Below, piece after piece: positions 17,052 to 25,926 of a DNA stretch of 54,139 nt. The notes below the pieces were generated by a model, which saw nothing but the letters and a program-made list of their open reading frames with translations, did no database searches and was not told the DNA's origin. The stretch's first letter is position 1. Each line of letters begins with the position of its first letter. Source of the DNA: Planctomycetota bacterium (GTDB lineage Bacteria; Planctomycetota; Planctomycetia; Gemmatales; Gemmataceae). The position numbers and the translations under genes are program-made. The DNA is taken from the NCBI GenBank assembly GCA_016873225.1, contig VGXS01000028.1:1-54139 (forward strand), read 5' to 3'.

Positions 17052-19940
17052 TCAGCGGGACTTGCCCGAAGGCAGGAATAGCAGCAGGCCCGGCAAGCCG
17101 GGAAACGATTCCGTGGCGCCCGGGGATGCCGCGCCCGACCAGCAGCAGGCCATGGATTCACCGCGCCAACGCGCCATCTGGACCAGCCACGCCTGGCCGG
17201 ATGTGACCGATTCGCCCGTGAGGGCGGAAAGGGGCAGGGCCGCTTCCAGTGTCCAGCTGTCCTCCTCGCGGGCGACCGCGACAAACCAGCGCGGGTCCCA
17301 GGTGGGGTCGGCGCAGCAACGATCCGCGACCCGGCCCTGGTCGTCGATGGTCAGGGTGTAGCCGGTGGCATGGTCGCGGTCGAGGTCGAGGAAGAACGAC
17401 ACCCTGTCCCTTGAGGATTTCGCCGAATCGGGGGAACGGCCCGCCGCCACGGTGCCGGCATCGGGAGCGGCGCCGGGGCAACGGGCGGCCAGGTACAGGA
17501 AGTCCGAGTCGAACGACATGGCGACGGTGGTGGCGGGTCCGGCGCCCCGCAGAGGCTTCAGCGCGTTGATCCAGCAGTCATCCTCAAGCCTTCCGTCGAG
17601 GTGGGGCCGGGAAGTGGCCTGGCGGCAGGCGATGGCGGGCCTTGGCGGTTCGCCCGACCGGTTGGCCAGCCACAGTTCGATCTCCGCCGCGGTCTGCCAG
17701 GGGCTTCCCTTGGCCAGCGATGTCGCGGCCTTGTTGTAGTACGACTGGGCCTGCTCGAACTGGCCCAGTTGCCGCCTTGCCGACTGGAGCATGAACTGGG
17801 TGGCTGGATCCTGCGCGGCCAGGCTGCCCGAGGCGCGCAGCAGGGCCTCGCGGGAGAGGCAGGTTTCGAGTGATTTGCGCGCCAGGGCGCGGCCGTCCAG
17901 CACGGTGGTTTCGCGGGTGACGCGGGTGACCGTTTCAGGCGACTCGGTTTTTTTGCCGCCGGCCCGCGCGAGAAGGCCGGCGTCGCCGCCGCCGGGCATT
18001 CCCGCCTGCAGGATCGCCAACTCGACGGTGCGAGACAGTTCCTCGCGGCGTCGCACCTCGCGGCTCGACTCATGGCCGATCAGCCACCGGGTCGAGGAGA
18101 GCGCCAGCGGATGGGCCGGATATCGTTCCACCAGCATCGCCCTCAGTTCCCGGGCCGACTGCCAGCGACCGGAACGCTCGGCGCCCGATGCGAGCCGGTC
18201 GAGGAACGGCGCGCCCTTGGCGTCGTCGAGAAGATCGAGCGTGGCGGGAAGAGTCGAGGAGGCGGCCTCGGCATCCACCTGGGGCAGCGCCCCCGGACGC
18301 GCCAGCACCTCGTGCAGCCTCCTTCGTTCCAAGGCCTTGGCCATCGCCGGGTCAAGCGGTTCAGGCGCGGGAAGGGGTCGCTGGGCGCCCCTCAGGCGCG
18401 CCGATGACGCCGCGAGCAGGGAAGCCCATGGCTGGCCGGGGTTCGGCCCGAGGGGGGTCCAGCCTTCAAACGCCGATTCCTCGGGTGCCGCGAGTCCTGA
18501 ATCCGCGAGAACGGAAGCGACATGTCCGTCAACCGTGTCGGCAAGGCGGTCGGAGGGTTTGCGGCCATCGACCCTCACCATGGAATCCATGGGGCCGGCG
18601 GAACGCCAGGCGATGCCACCCAGCCAGGGCTTCAGGCCGAGGGATTCGACCTGTTCGGGGCACTTGGACGGATCGGCCGCCCACTGGAGGGCCACCGTGG
18701 CATCCATCAGCCATCCCTTGTCTCCGGGAACATCTTCCAGCAACAGGTGCTCGGGCTGGAATTGCCTCAACGCCATCACCAGCCTTTCTCGCCAGGTCGG
18801 CCCGCGCCTGCCTGTTTCGGCCACCACGAATCCGGCCTTGCGCAGCGTTGCCGGCAATCCGTTCCCTGCCGTTTCCTCCGAAGCGGTCAGCGCCGCGACG
18901 GCAACGCCTTCCTCCCAGCCATGACGGGCGACCGTGCGCCAGGGCAGGGCCGAGGCGCTTCGCCCGACAACCAGGATGGCGGCATGCTCGAGCGGTTTTC
19001 GCGGGGTTGACCAGGTCTTGCCGCTGTCAACGCTCCTGATCACGGTGCCCATGGCGCCGCAGGCATGCGCGGTTCCATCGGGCAAAAGACAGCAGTCATG
19101 CATGGCCAGCGGCGTGCCGGTGGCGCGGGGAGCGAAATGTTTGCCGCCGTCCTCGCTGAGAAGTACCACGCTTCCGGGCGAACCGGTTACAAGCACCCGG
19201 TCGCCCTGCCGGCACAATCCCCGCCATTCGGCCTGTGCCAGCGCCTTGGCGTCAATGTGGGTCCGTGAAAGCGACCACCGTCCGTTTTGTTGGTCGATCA
19301 GCAGGCCGCCACCACCCGCGGCGATGCCCGAATGGCAGGCTAGCGCCTTTCGCTCACCCAAGGCATCGGCGGGTATGGGATACCATTCCTTGCCGCTGAA
19401 TTGATAAACCCTTCCATCGCGCCCCGTCAGCCATCCGGCATCCGGCGAACTGAACCATGCCGAAACCCATCCGCCCGGGGCCAATCCCGAGACCGGCTCC
19501 CACGACCTGCCGCCGTCTTTTGTCTTGAAAAGTCCCGATGAATACGGGCCGCCGGCTTCTCCCCACAGGAATCCCTCGTTGTCATTGGCGAACGCGATCC
19601 CCTCGAGCGCGGGAACGGCGCCAGCCAAGACGCGTTGCCATGAGTCTCCACCATCGCGCGTGACAAGCAGAACCCCCGAGGCTCCCGCGGGCCCGTCCTC
19701 CCGTCCGCAGATCCATCCGCGCCTGGCGTCCTGGAACACAACCTTGCGCAGGGTGCCCCGCGTGCCGCCGGACTGCCGCTCCCAATGGGCTCCGCCGTCG
19801 GTGGTCCGCCAAATCGCCCCGTCGTCACCGACCGTCCAACCCCGGCTGGCGTCGATGAAGGCGATTCCGCGCAGGCAGGCATCCTCAGGGCAGCGGGCCT
19901 CCCCCGCCAACAGTTGGATGAAAAGAAAAACGGCCAGCAT
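17052..19940 (-). CDS. Ycf48-type repeat / degenerate PIG-L-like / CBM9-like fusion (962 aa)
   Basis: Exported protein with a short signal peptide (about residues 1-15). Residues 20-315 are beta-propeller repeats of the Ycf48/BNR kind, with TTDGGAHW (46-53), TRDGGDSW (94-101), KTKDGGRSW (139-147), SEDGGKHF (262-269) and SVDSGKTW (303-310). Residues 320-460 resemble a PIG-L/LmbE deacetylase, including the tail CPEQVESLGLKPW, but the metal-binding AHPDD motif is absent (ILVVGRSASALPW), so it should be inactive. A helical middle part follows. The C-terminus (about 775-945) looks like a family 9 carbohydrate-binding or DOMON-like module (RPHLDGRLEDDCW, FLDLDRDHATGYTLTIDDQG). It is probably an extracytoplasmic binding protein. 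Confidence 0.8.
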   Translation of the reverse strand: MLAVFLFIQLLAGEARCPEDACLRGIAFIDASRGWTVGDDGAIWRTTDGGAHWERQSGGTRGTLRKVVFQDARRGWICGREDGPAGASGVLLVTRDGGDSWQRVLAGAVPALEGIAFANDNEGFLWGEAGGPYSSGLFKTKDGGRSWEPVSGLAPGGWVSAWFSSPDAGWLTGRDGRVYQFSGKEWYPIPADALGERKALACHSGIAAGGGGLLIDQQNGRWSLSRTHIDAKALAQAEWRGLCRQGDRVLVTGSPGSVVLLSEDGGKHFAPRATGTPLAMHDCCLLPDGTAHACGAMGTVIRSVDSGKTWSTPRKPLEHAAILVVGRSASALPWRTVARHGWEEGVAVAALTASEETAGNGLPATLRKAGFVVAETGRRGPTWRERLVMALRQFQPEHLLLEDVPGDKGWLMDATVALQWAADPSKCPEQVESLGLKPWLGGIAWRSAGPMDSMVRVDGRKPSDRLADTVDGHVASVLADSGLAAPEESAFEGWTPLGPNPGQPWASLLAASSARLRGAQRPLPAPEPLDPAMAKALERRRLHEVLARPGALPQVDAEAASSTLPATLDLLDDAKGAPFLDRLASGAERSGRWQSARELRAMLVERYPAHPLALSSTRWLIGHESSREVRRREELSRTVELAILQAGMPGGGDAGLLARAGGKKTESPETVTRVTRETTVLDGRALARKSLETCLSREALLRASGSLAAQDPATQFMLQSARRQLGQFEQAQSYYNKAATSLAKGSPWQTAAEIELWLANRSGEPPRPAIACRQATSRPHLDGRLEDDCWINALKPLRGAGPATTVAMSFDSDFLYLAARCPGAAPDAGTVAAGRSPDSAKSSRDRVSFFLDLDRDHATGYTLTIDDQGRVADRCCADPTWDPRWFVAVAREEDSWTLEAALPLSALTGESVTSGQAWLVQMARWRGESMACCWSGAASPGATESFPGLPGLLLFLPSGKSR

Positions 19941-19992
19941 GTTCCCGCCTCCAAAACCAAGGATGGCGGATATCAGCGGACTTCCCGTGGAA

Positions 19993-20403
19993 TCAAGTGG
20001 CGGGGCCGCGGAATGGAATGAACCGGCAGGCCAACCACCCCAGCGTTACCCCGGCCGCGTCGATGCCGACATCGGTAACGGTGCCATGCCGGCCCACATG
20101 GGGCTGGATGATCTCAATCATCGCCCCGTGGGCCACCAAGCCCAGGGCAACCCACCGGCCCCGCCCTGGCCACGCCATCGTGCCAAGGATTGTCAGGAAG
20201 GCATAACCCAAAGCATGAAATAGCTTTGCGGCGTGGAATCGCGCTTCCTCCGGCATCAACTCGTCGCGAATGGTGATGGGCTCCGGCCGAAGAAAGGCCA
20301 AGGTAATGAGGAGAAGCAGGAGCCAAAACGCCCCGGAGATGAAAAGCGTCGGGCGATCCAACCTTGCAGTGGTCATAGCCGTATAGTATTGGTACTCACT
20401 CAT
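19993..20403 (-). CDS. VanZ-like membrane protein (136 aa)
   Basis: Small integral membrane protein of the VanZ-like family, with about four hydrophobic segments: LFISGAFWLLLLLITLAFL, LFHALGYAFLTILGTMAW, WVALGLVAHGAMIEIIQ and VGIDAAGVTLGWLACRFI. The motif MIEIIQPHVGRHGTVTDVGI matches the family's usual E-x-x-Q...R-x-x-x-x-D-x-x-x-N/D segment. VanZ itself gives low-level teicoplanin resistance, but most relatives have no known role. ATG 20403 and ATG 20376 are both possible starts; neither has a good ribosome binding site. It is divergent from the cysteine-rich gene at 20444. Confidence 0.82.
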   Translation of the reverse strand: MSEYQYYTAMTTARLDRPTLFISGAFWLLLLLITLAFLRPEPITIRDELMPEEARFHAAKLFHALGYAFLTILGTMAWPGRGRWVALGLVAHGAMIEIIQPHVGRHGTVTDVGIDAAGVTLGWLACRFIPFRGPAT

Positions 20404-20443
20404 CCGATAACAGGGTGAGGAAAGGCTTGAGGGAGAGATTGTC

Positions 20444-20821
20444 ATGCCGCGGTCGTGGTCCAGCGTGTGCGCCTTGGTGGCCTTGGCCACCTTGATGGTG
20501 CCGCCCCACGCCTGCTGCTGGCGCTTTTCATTCTCTACAGCCAACAAGAGCTGCTGCTGCTGTGCGGCCGAAACCGAACCGGCGAATTCCCATCCGGCGC
20601 CAAGCCGCCAAGCCCCCTGCTGCCAGAAGGTTGACCCGGCGACACCGGCGGAAAAGATCGGCCTTTCGCCCGGTTCTATCGTTCCAGAGCCAATCCCCGC
20701 GCCACTTTGCCAGTTGCAGGCCCAAGCCACGCCGGCAATGGTGTCCGCTGCGGCGGATTCGTGGTCAGCCGGCCTCTCGGGCCGGCGAATTCATCTTCTC
20801 CAATGCCGGTTCAATTGTTAG
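20444..20821 (+). CDS. Exported cysteine-rich protein (125 aa)
   Basis: Not a recognised family. A signal peptide (about residues 1-23, VCALVALATLMVPPHA) is followed by a short mature region with clustered cysteines: C24-C25, four in a row at C37-C40, C59-C60, then C89, C121 and the last residue C125. The second half is rich in Pro and Ala. GGGAGA lies shortly before ATG 20444. The cysteine clusters suggest metal binding or redox work outside the cytoplasm. The next gene on the same strand, 98 bases on, encodes a still richer cysteine protein, so the two may serve the same function. Confidence 0.68.
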   Translation: MPRSWSSVCALVALATLMVPPHACCWRFSFSTANKSCCCCAAETEPANSHPAPSRQAPCCQKVDPATPAEKIGLSPGSIVPEPIPAPLCQLQAQATPAMVSAAADSWSAGLSGRRIHLLQCRFNC

Positions 20822-20919
20822 CCGTGATGGTGAACGCCTTTGTTTTCTTCGCGAATCAGCGGCCTGTTGTCACCATCGCTTAACTGATTTTTTGAACCAG
20901 ATTTTCAAGGAGCATGATC

Positions 20920-21216
20920 ATGTTGATGAAATCGGCCATGGTTGTTGGAGCCATCCTCATGGGACTTGGCGTTTCCGGGGTGGCGGCATGGAAGTGGACG
21001 AATCCCTGCTGCGGATTGGGCGCTTGCTGCGCTCCTGATGCCGTTTGCTGCGCCACCGGTGAATGTTCCAGCCCCGAAGGGTGTTGCGGCGAAACCGGCG
21101 AGTGCTGCTTCACGGGCGCCGCCTGCTGCGTGGAAAACGCTGACTGCTGTGCGGAAAGCAAGTGCTGCGAGGCCGAAAAGGCCTGCTGCACCGAGAAGAG
21201 CGCCTGCTGCAACTGA
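20920..21216 (+). CDS. Exported CC-heptad cysteine-rich protein, metallothionein-like (98 aa)
   Basis: A hydrophobic N-terminus (MLMKSAMVVGAILMGLGVSG) is followed by a mature part in which CC pairs recur every six or seven residues: CC-x4-CC-x5-CC-x4-C-x5-CC and then six more CC pairs. There are 21 cysteines in about 70 residues, separated by short acidic or small-residue spacers (GETGE, VENAD, AESK, EAEKA, TEKSA). AAGGAG (20907-20912) lies seven bases before ATG 20920, which fixes the start there and not at ATG 20914. No known family was recognised. Soft-metal binding or a disulfide-rich structural role are the main options. The repeat also shows in the DNA as regularly spaced TGCTGC. Confidence 0.8.
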   Translation: MLMKSAMVVGAILMGLGVSGVAAWKWTNPCCGLGACCAPDAVCCATGECSSPEGCCGETGECCFTGAACCVENADCCAESKCCEAEKACCTEKSACCN

Positions 21217-21241
21217 TCCAGTCCGGCGCTAACCAACGAAA

Positions 21242-21265
21242 GGGGCCCCGCGACCGCGGGGCCCC
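21242..21265. terminator. GC-rich hairpin between convergent genes
   Basis: GGGGCCCCGCG (21242-21252) pairs perfectly with CGCGGGGCCCC (21255-21265). The hairpin lies between the end of the cysteine-rich gene (21216) and the end of the transaldolase gene on the other strand (21294). No T-run follows on either side, so it may be a weak or factor-assisted bidirectional terminator or a transcript-end stabiliser. Confidence 0.6.
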
Positions 21266-21293
21266 AACCATTTCTGGTTGTTGAGTCGCGTTA

Positions 21294-22346
21294 TCAGGAA
21301 CCGAGCGAGGCGCGCTTGGAACCAATCAGGGCCAGGAGTTTCTTGAACGGGTCGGAAAACTTCTCAAGGCCTTCGGACATGAGGGTGTCTTCCAGCTTTT
21401 TCATGTCGACCTTGGCGTCGATGTCGGCCAGGACATCGGCGGGAGGCAGGTGGTCGACCTGGCGGGTGAATGACTTGCCGCTGGCCTCGACGGCGTCATT
21501 GGTGGCGGGCGGATTCGTCTCGATGTCGGATCCGGCGAATGCCGCCACATAGATGGTCGGATCGGCCTTGGGATCCTTGACACCCGTGCTGGCGAAGATC
21601 ATTTCCTGCTCAAGGGGAAGGTTTTTCTGTGCCCAGAAGTCCTTGTTCATCTTCCAGATGCGCTTGGCGTTCACAATGCCCACCTGGCCCTGGGCGGCGG
21701 GAATCAGCGTGGGCACATGGGCCAGGGTGTAGACATCCACGCGGCTGACAAAGATGGAGTAAACCGACTTGAAGGTGGTCAGGCCGCCGGGGCGTCGCTG
21801 GGCGCCCTTCCAAACGGCGTCTCGTGCCGTGATGTACTGGTCCTTCGAAAAGATCAGGGTCACATTGAGGGTGACACCGGCAGCGGCGAGTTCCTCAAGG
21901 GCGCCAAGGCCGGCCGGCGTGGCCGGTACCTTGATCATGCGGTTCTTCTGCCCGGCCGCGTACTTCTTGCCAAGCTCGATATATCGCTTCGAACGCTCGG
22001 GGATGCTCAGCGGGCAAGCCTTGTCCTCCAGCAGCGGATCCAGCTCGAAGCTCACCCAGCCGTCGTTGCACTTGGTTGATTCCCACACGGGCAGGAACAC
22101 CTCCTGCGCATGGCTCACCAGCTTGTCGGTCATCGCCCAGGCCACGGCCTCGTCGCTGTGGCCGGCGGCAAGAAGCTTCTTGATATCGTCGTCGAACTTT
22201 CCTCCCTTGAGAATGTCGGAAACGATAATCGGGTTGGAAGTGGCGCCCGTCGCGCCCAAGGCGCGGTTCTTCTGCACCAGCGATGGCTCGATGGAGTCGA
22301 GCCAAAGTTTCGTTCCGGAGGCGATCAGCGACTTGAGCGACGACAT
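21294..22346 (-). CDS. tal: Transaldolase (350 aa)
   Basis: Pentose phosphate pathway enzyme that moves a dihydroxyacetone unit between sugar phosphates in the cytoplasm. The family motif [16 protein letters not shown] is near residue 33, and the Schiff-base lysine lies in [11 protein letters not shown]. Other family segments are [15 protein letters not shown] and [10 protein letters not shown]. Length of 350 fits the longer bacterial transaldolases. The start is ATG 22346, where GGGAGA lies a few bases upstream; a TTG at 22364 would run over that site. The SDR gene lies 78 bases upstream on the same strand. Confidence 0.95.
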   Translation of the reverse strand: MSSLKSLIASGTKLWLDSIEPSLVQKNRALGATGATSNPIIVSDILKGGKFDDDIKKLLAAGHSDEAVAWAMTDKLVSHAQEVFLPVWESTKCNDGWVSFELDPLLEDKACPLSIPERSKRYIELGKKYAAGQKNRMIKVPATPAGLGALEELAAAGVTLNVTLIFSKDQYITARDAVWKGAQRRPGGLTTFKSVYSIFVSRVDVYTLAHVPTLIPAAQGQVGIVNAKRIWKMNKDFWAQKNLPLEQEMIFASTGVKDPKADPTIYVAAFAGSDIETNPPATNDAVEASGKSFTRQVDHLPPADVLADIDAKVDMKKLEDTLMSEGLEKFSDPFKKLLALIGSKRASLGS

Positions 22347-22424
22347 TCCATTCTCCCATGGCAAGTGAAATCAGGTGACATCTTATCAAGATGTTGTGCG
22401 GACGGGCGGGCCCGCGGCAAGTCC

Positions 22425-23114
22425 TCAAAATCCCGGAACATTCGCCGAGGCGCCATTATCGGATGCCTTGAGCCCGAGGATGAACGGCACGGCGCGCCTG
22501 CCCCAGGCCGACGGCGAGGGATACGACGCGGCAGCGGCGCCAAACACCTGCGCCAGCATATCGGTGGCGATCACCCCGGGATTGAGCGCCACCGCCGCCA
22601 TTCCCTGCGGCAGTTCCTGAGCCAGCGACTTCGTGAGGCCTTCCACGGCGAACTTGCTGGCGCAATACAGGCTCACATCCGGCGAGGTGCTCCGACCCCA
22701 TGTGGAGCTGAAATTGACGATCACCCCCTTGCGCCGAGCCACCATGGCCGGAACGAAGGCCCGGCACACCTCCACCAACCCGATCACATTGACATCGAAC
22801 ACGCGCTTCCATTCGGGGGAGGGAAGATCCCACAATTTTCCGGGTGAATGGATCACGGCGGCGTTGTTCGCAAGCAGGTCGGGCGCGCCGGACTTCAAAA
22901 CCTCGGCGGCCCAGCGGTTCACCTGGTCGGGCTTGGTGACATCCACGGCCGTGAAGGAATGGGGGGAGGGATAGGACTTGGTGAGCCGGGCGACGCCGTC
23001 GGCGTTGCTGCCGCATCCATGGACGACGCAGCCTTGCGCCGCGAATCCCTCGAGCATGGCGGCGCCCAATCCGCGGGTGGCTCCCGTAAGGACGATTTTC
23101 AAGCCGTTTGACAT
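22425..23114 (-). CDS. Short-chain dehydrogenase/reductase (229 aa)
   Basis: Classical SDR oxidoreductase using NAD(P). The cofactor motif TGATRGLG is at residues 10-17, NNAA at 83-86, the catalytic Ser near 137, Y150 and K154 (YCASK). The stretch NPGVIATDML is typical of the family. The substrate cannot be told from sequence. ATG 23114 puts the glycine motif at the normal distance from the N-terminus; longer frames to 23243 add unlikely sequence. It is on the same strand as tal and yjbQ, with gaps of 70-80 bases on both sides, so co-transcription is possible but not shown. Confidence 0.93.
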   Translation of the reverse strand: MSNGLKIVLTGATRGLGAAMLEGFAAQGCVVHGCGSNADGVARLTKSYPSPHSFTAVDVTKPDQVNRWAAEVLKSGAPDLLANNAAVIHSPGKLWDLPSPEWKRVFDVNVIGLVEVCRAFVPAMVARRKGVIVNFSSTWGRSTSPDVSLYCASKFAVEGLTKSLAQELPQGMAAVALNPGVIATDMLAQVFGAAAASYPSPSAWGRRAVPFILGLKASDNGASANVPGF

Positions 23115-23184
23115 CGCAAGATCCTGCCGGTGTTCCTTTGCCAAGCAAGAAAAACTACCAGATTTCGGGCCGGGCACAATCGGC

Positions 23185-23603
<419 letters not shown>

Positions 23604-23607
<4 letters not shown>

Positions 23608-23933
23608 GGAAGGTCCTCGGTTTGGCGGGGCGACCCATCTTGCGCGGCATTTTCGGAGACGAATTCCCATTCCTCATGAATGCCCGGTTGAGCCGCCCAA
23701 CGGTCGGCGCATCCAGTATCCGGTCGGTTCATCTGGTTCTTCATGCCGGATGTGTCGCCAAGGTGTTTCATGCTGGCTTCACCACTCAGCTTGAAGAAAA
23801 TCTGCCCATTGGCCATCGCGCCGACCGCATGATATCGGATGACATTAGTCTTGGAAAAACGGCAAGCCGCTTCATCCGTTGGCGGGGAAGCGGGAGGAAT
23901 GGTCCACACTCCATGGATGGTGAGATCGGCCAT
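23604..23933 (-). CDS. Possible small hypothetical gene (109 aa)
   Basis: A 110-codon frame fills most of the 440-base space before yjbQ. The translation ([20 protein letters not shown] to QAAQDG-type charged tail) is plausible but matches nothing I know. Its stop overlaps the yjbQ GTG start as GTGA, an arrangement often seen in coupled genes. Against it: no ribosome binding site before ATG 23933, no recognised domain, and a rival frame on the other strand (23622-24026). The space may be non-coding. Confidence 0.33.
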
Positions 23934-24050
23934 GGCCGTTCGATGGACGGTGTTCGCATCGCGCATGGATTCCGGGCCATCCGTCTGACCGATCACCAGC
24001 TGGCAAGTCTTTCACGACTACCATGAGATGGAACTCCGGAGGCGCGTCGC

Positions 24051-25910
24051 GTGGGCTACCGAAACCTGACCGAATGCGTTGTCGACCTCGAGCGGCACGG
24101 CATGCTCAGGCGGATCGATGCCGAAATCGATCCGCGGCTTGAAATGGCCGAAATCCAGCGGCGGGTCTACCGCGCCGGCGGGCCGGCCCTCCTGTTCAAC
24201 CGCCCCAAGGGGTGCCGGTTCCCCATGCTGTCGAACCTGTTCGGCACGCTCGAGCGCACCCGGTGGATCTTCCGCGACACCCTCAGGCGCATGGAGCACA
24301 TCATGCGCCTCAAGGGCGACCCCGCCTGGGCCTGGCGGCGTCCGTGGTCAACCATGGGCGTGCCCCTTGCCGGTTTCCATGCCCTGCCCCGAGTGGGTTG
24401 GTCGGGCGCCTCCTCCCGCCACGAGGTGAAGCTGAGTGACCTGCCCGGGCTGGTTTCGTGGCCCGGCGACGGCGGCCCTTATGTGACATTGCCGCTCGTT
24501 TATTCGGAATCGCCGGTTCGGCCGGGCTGGATGAAATCCAACCTCGGAATGTACCGGGTTCAGCTTGCAGGCGCTCATCATGAGCCCGACCGCGAGGTGG
24601 GCCTGCATTACCAGATTCACCGGGGTATCGGCGTGCACCACTCCGAGGCGATCGCGCGGGGCGAGTCCTTGCGCGTGGCCATCTGGGTGGGTGGGCCGCC
24701 GGCCCTCACCGTGTCCGCGGTGATGCCGCTGCCGGAGGGAGTGCCGGAAGTCGCCTTCGCCGGGGCCCTCGCCGGGCGTGGCATCTGGTACCACCGGCCG
24801 CGCGATTCCCGGGGAATGGCCATGCGCCTTTTGGTGCCTTCGCAGGCCGACTTTTGCATCGTCGGTACGGTCGATGGCCGGAGCACCAAGCCCGAGGGGC
24901 CTTTCGGCGACCACCTGGGGTATTACAGCCTCAAGCACGATTTTCCCGTCATGCGTGTCGAGCGGGTCACCCACCGTCCCGGGGCCATTTGGCCATTCAC
25001 CGTGGTGGGCCGTCCGCCGCAGGAGGACACGAGCTTTGGCGAGTTCATCCACGAACTGGCCGCGCCGGTGCTTCCCGCCGTCCTGCCGGGCGTGAGGTCG
25101 GTTCACGCCGTCGACGCCGCCGGGGTGCATCCGCTGCTGCTGGCCGTCGGCAGCGAACGCTATGTGCCGTACGCCCGCGAACGCACGCCGCAGGAGTTGC
25201 TCACGCAGGCGTTCGCCATTTTGGGCCAGGGGCAGCTTTCCCTGGCGAAGTACCTGCTGATCGTGGCCGGGGACGATGACCCTTCCCTGCGCGCCGACGA
25301 CATTGATGGACTTTTCAGGCATCTCCTTTGCCGGGCCGATTGGCGCCGGGACGCGCATGTGATCACGCGCACGACGATCGACACGCTCGACTATTCGGGC
25401 GATGGCCTCAACAGCGGGTCCAAGGTGATCCTCGCGGCGGCTGGCGCTCCGAGAAGGCAGTTGCCTGTGGCGATGGATTCCACCGTTTCCTGGCCGGAGG
25501 GATGGGGCGCCCCGCGCGTGTGCGCCCCGGGGGTGCTGGCGCTTCGCGGGCCGGCGTGGGAACAGGCCGGGTCGGGCGGCCACGCCGACGCGCGGCGCCT
25601 TGCCCTATCGCTTGGGCTGGATCATCCGGTGAACCGGTTTCCGCTGGTGTTGCTGGTGGACGACAGCGACTTTGTCTCGGCAAGCCGGGAGAACTGGCTA
25701 TGGGCCGCGTTCACCCGGTCGAATCCCGCGGCCGACCTGCACGGCATCGGCGAAATGATCATCGACAAGCATTGGGGATGCGCCGGATCGCTCATGATCG
25801 ACGCGAGGCGCAAGCCCCATCATGCCCCGCCCCTGGTGGAGGATCCCGAAGTGACCCGGCGGGTCGAGGACATGGCCGTTCGCGGCGGGCCGCTGGAAGG
25901 CCTCTTGTAG
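24051..25910 (+). CDS. UbiD family decarboxylase (619 aa)
   Basis: Member of the UbiD family, which uses prenylated FMN to decarboxylate aromatic or unsaturated acids. Family features are NLGMYRVQLAGAHHEPDREV (cofactor and metal region), GVHHSEAIARGESL, the long conserved EGPFGDHLGYYSL and MIIDKHWGCAGSLMIDARRK near the C-terminus. Length of 619 is longer than UbiD of Escherichia coli (about 490) but normal for planctomycete-type relatives. GTG 24051 is preceded by GGAGG at 24038-24042. No UbiX flavin prenyltransferase or other quinone gene is in the window, so a menaquinone (futalosine-type) or other substrate cannot be judged. Confidence 0.9.
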   Translation: MGYRNLTECVVDLERHGMLRRIDAEIDPRLEMAEIQRRVYRAGGPALLFNRPKGCRFPMLSNLFGTLERTRWIFRDTLRRMEHIMRLKGDPAWAWRRPWSTMGVPLAGFHALPRVGWSGASSRHEVKLSDLPGLVSWPGDGGPYVTLPLVYSESPVRPGWMKSNLGMYRVQLAGAHHEPDREVGLHYQIHRGIGVHHSEAIARGESLRVAIWVGGPPALTVSAVMPLPEGVPEVAFAGALAGRGIWYHRPRDSRGMAMRLLVPSQADFCIVGTVDGRSTKPEGPFGDHLGYYSLKHDFPVMRVERVTHRPGAIWPFTVVGRPPQEDTSFGEFIHELAAPVLPAVLPGVRSVHAVDAAGVHPLLLAVGSERYVPYARERTPQELLTQAFAILGQGQLSLAKYLLIVAGDDDPSLRADDIDGLFRHLLCRADWRRDAHVITRTTIDTLDYSGDGLNSGSKVILAAAGAPRRQLPVAMDSTVSWPEGWGAPRVCAPGVLALRGPAWEQAGSGGHADARRLALSLGLDHPVNRFPLVLLVDDSDFVSASRENWLWAAFTRSNPAADLHGIGEMIIDKHWGCAGSLMIDARRKPHHAPPLVEDPEVTRRVEDMAVRGGPLEGLL

Positions 25911-25926
25911 CCATTGCCGGGTTGTT

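Noticed and set aside
20978..21210. Tgctgc-rich DNA considered as a CRISPR-like or tandem DNA repeat
   Set aside because: The period follows codons (18-21 bases) and the spacers are not unique equal-length units; it is explained by the CC-heptad protein with signal peptide and good ribosome binding site.
24348..25583. 411-codon minus-strand frame over the UbiD gene
   Set aside because: Antisense to a gene with clear UbiD motifs; His/Arg/Gly-rich low-complexity translation.
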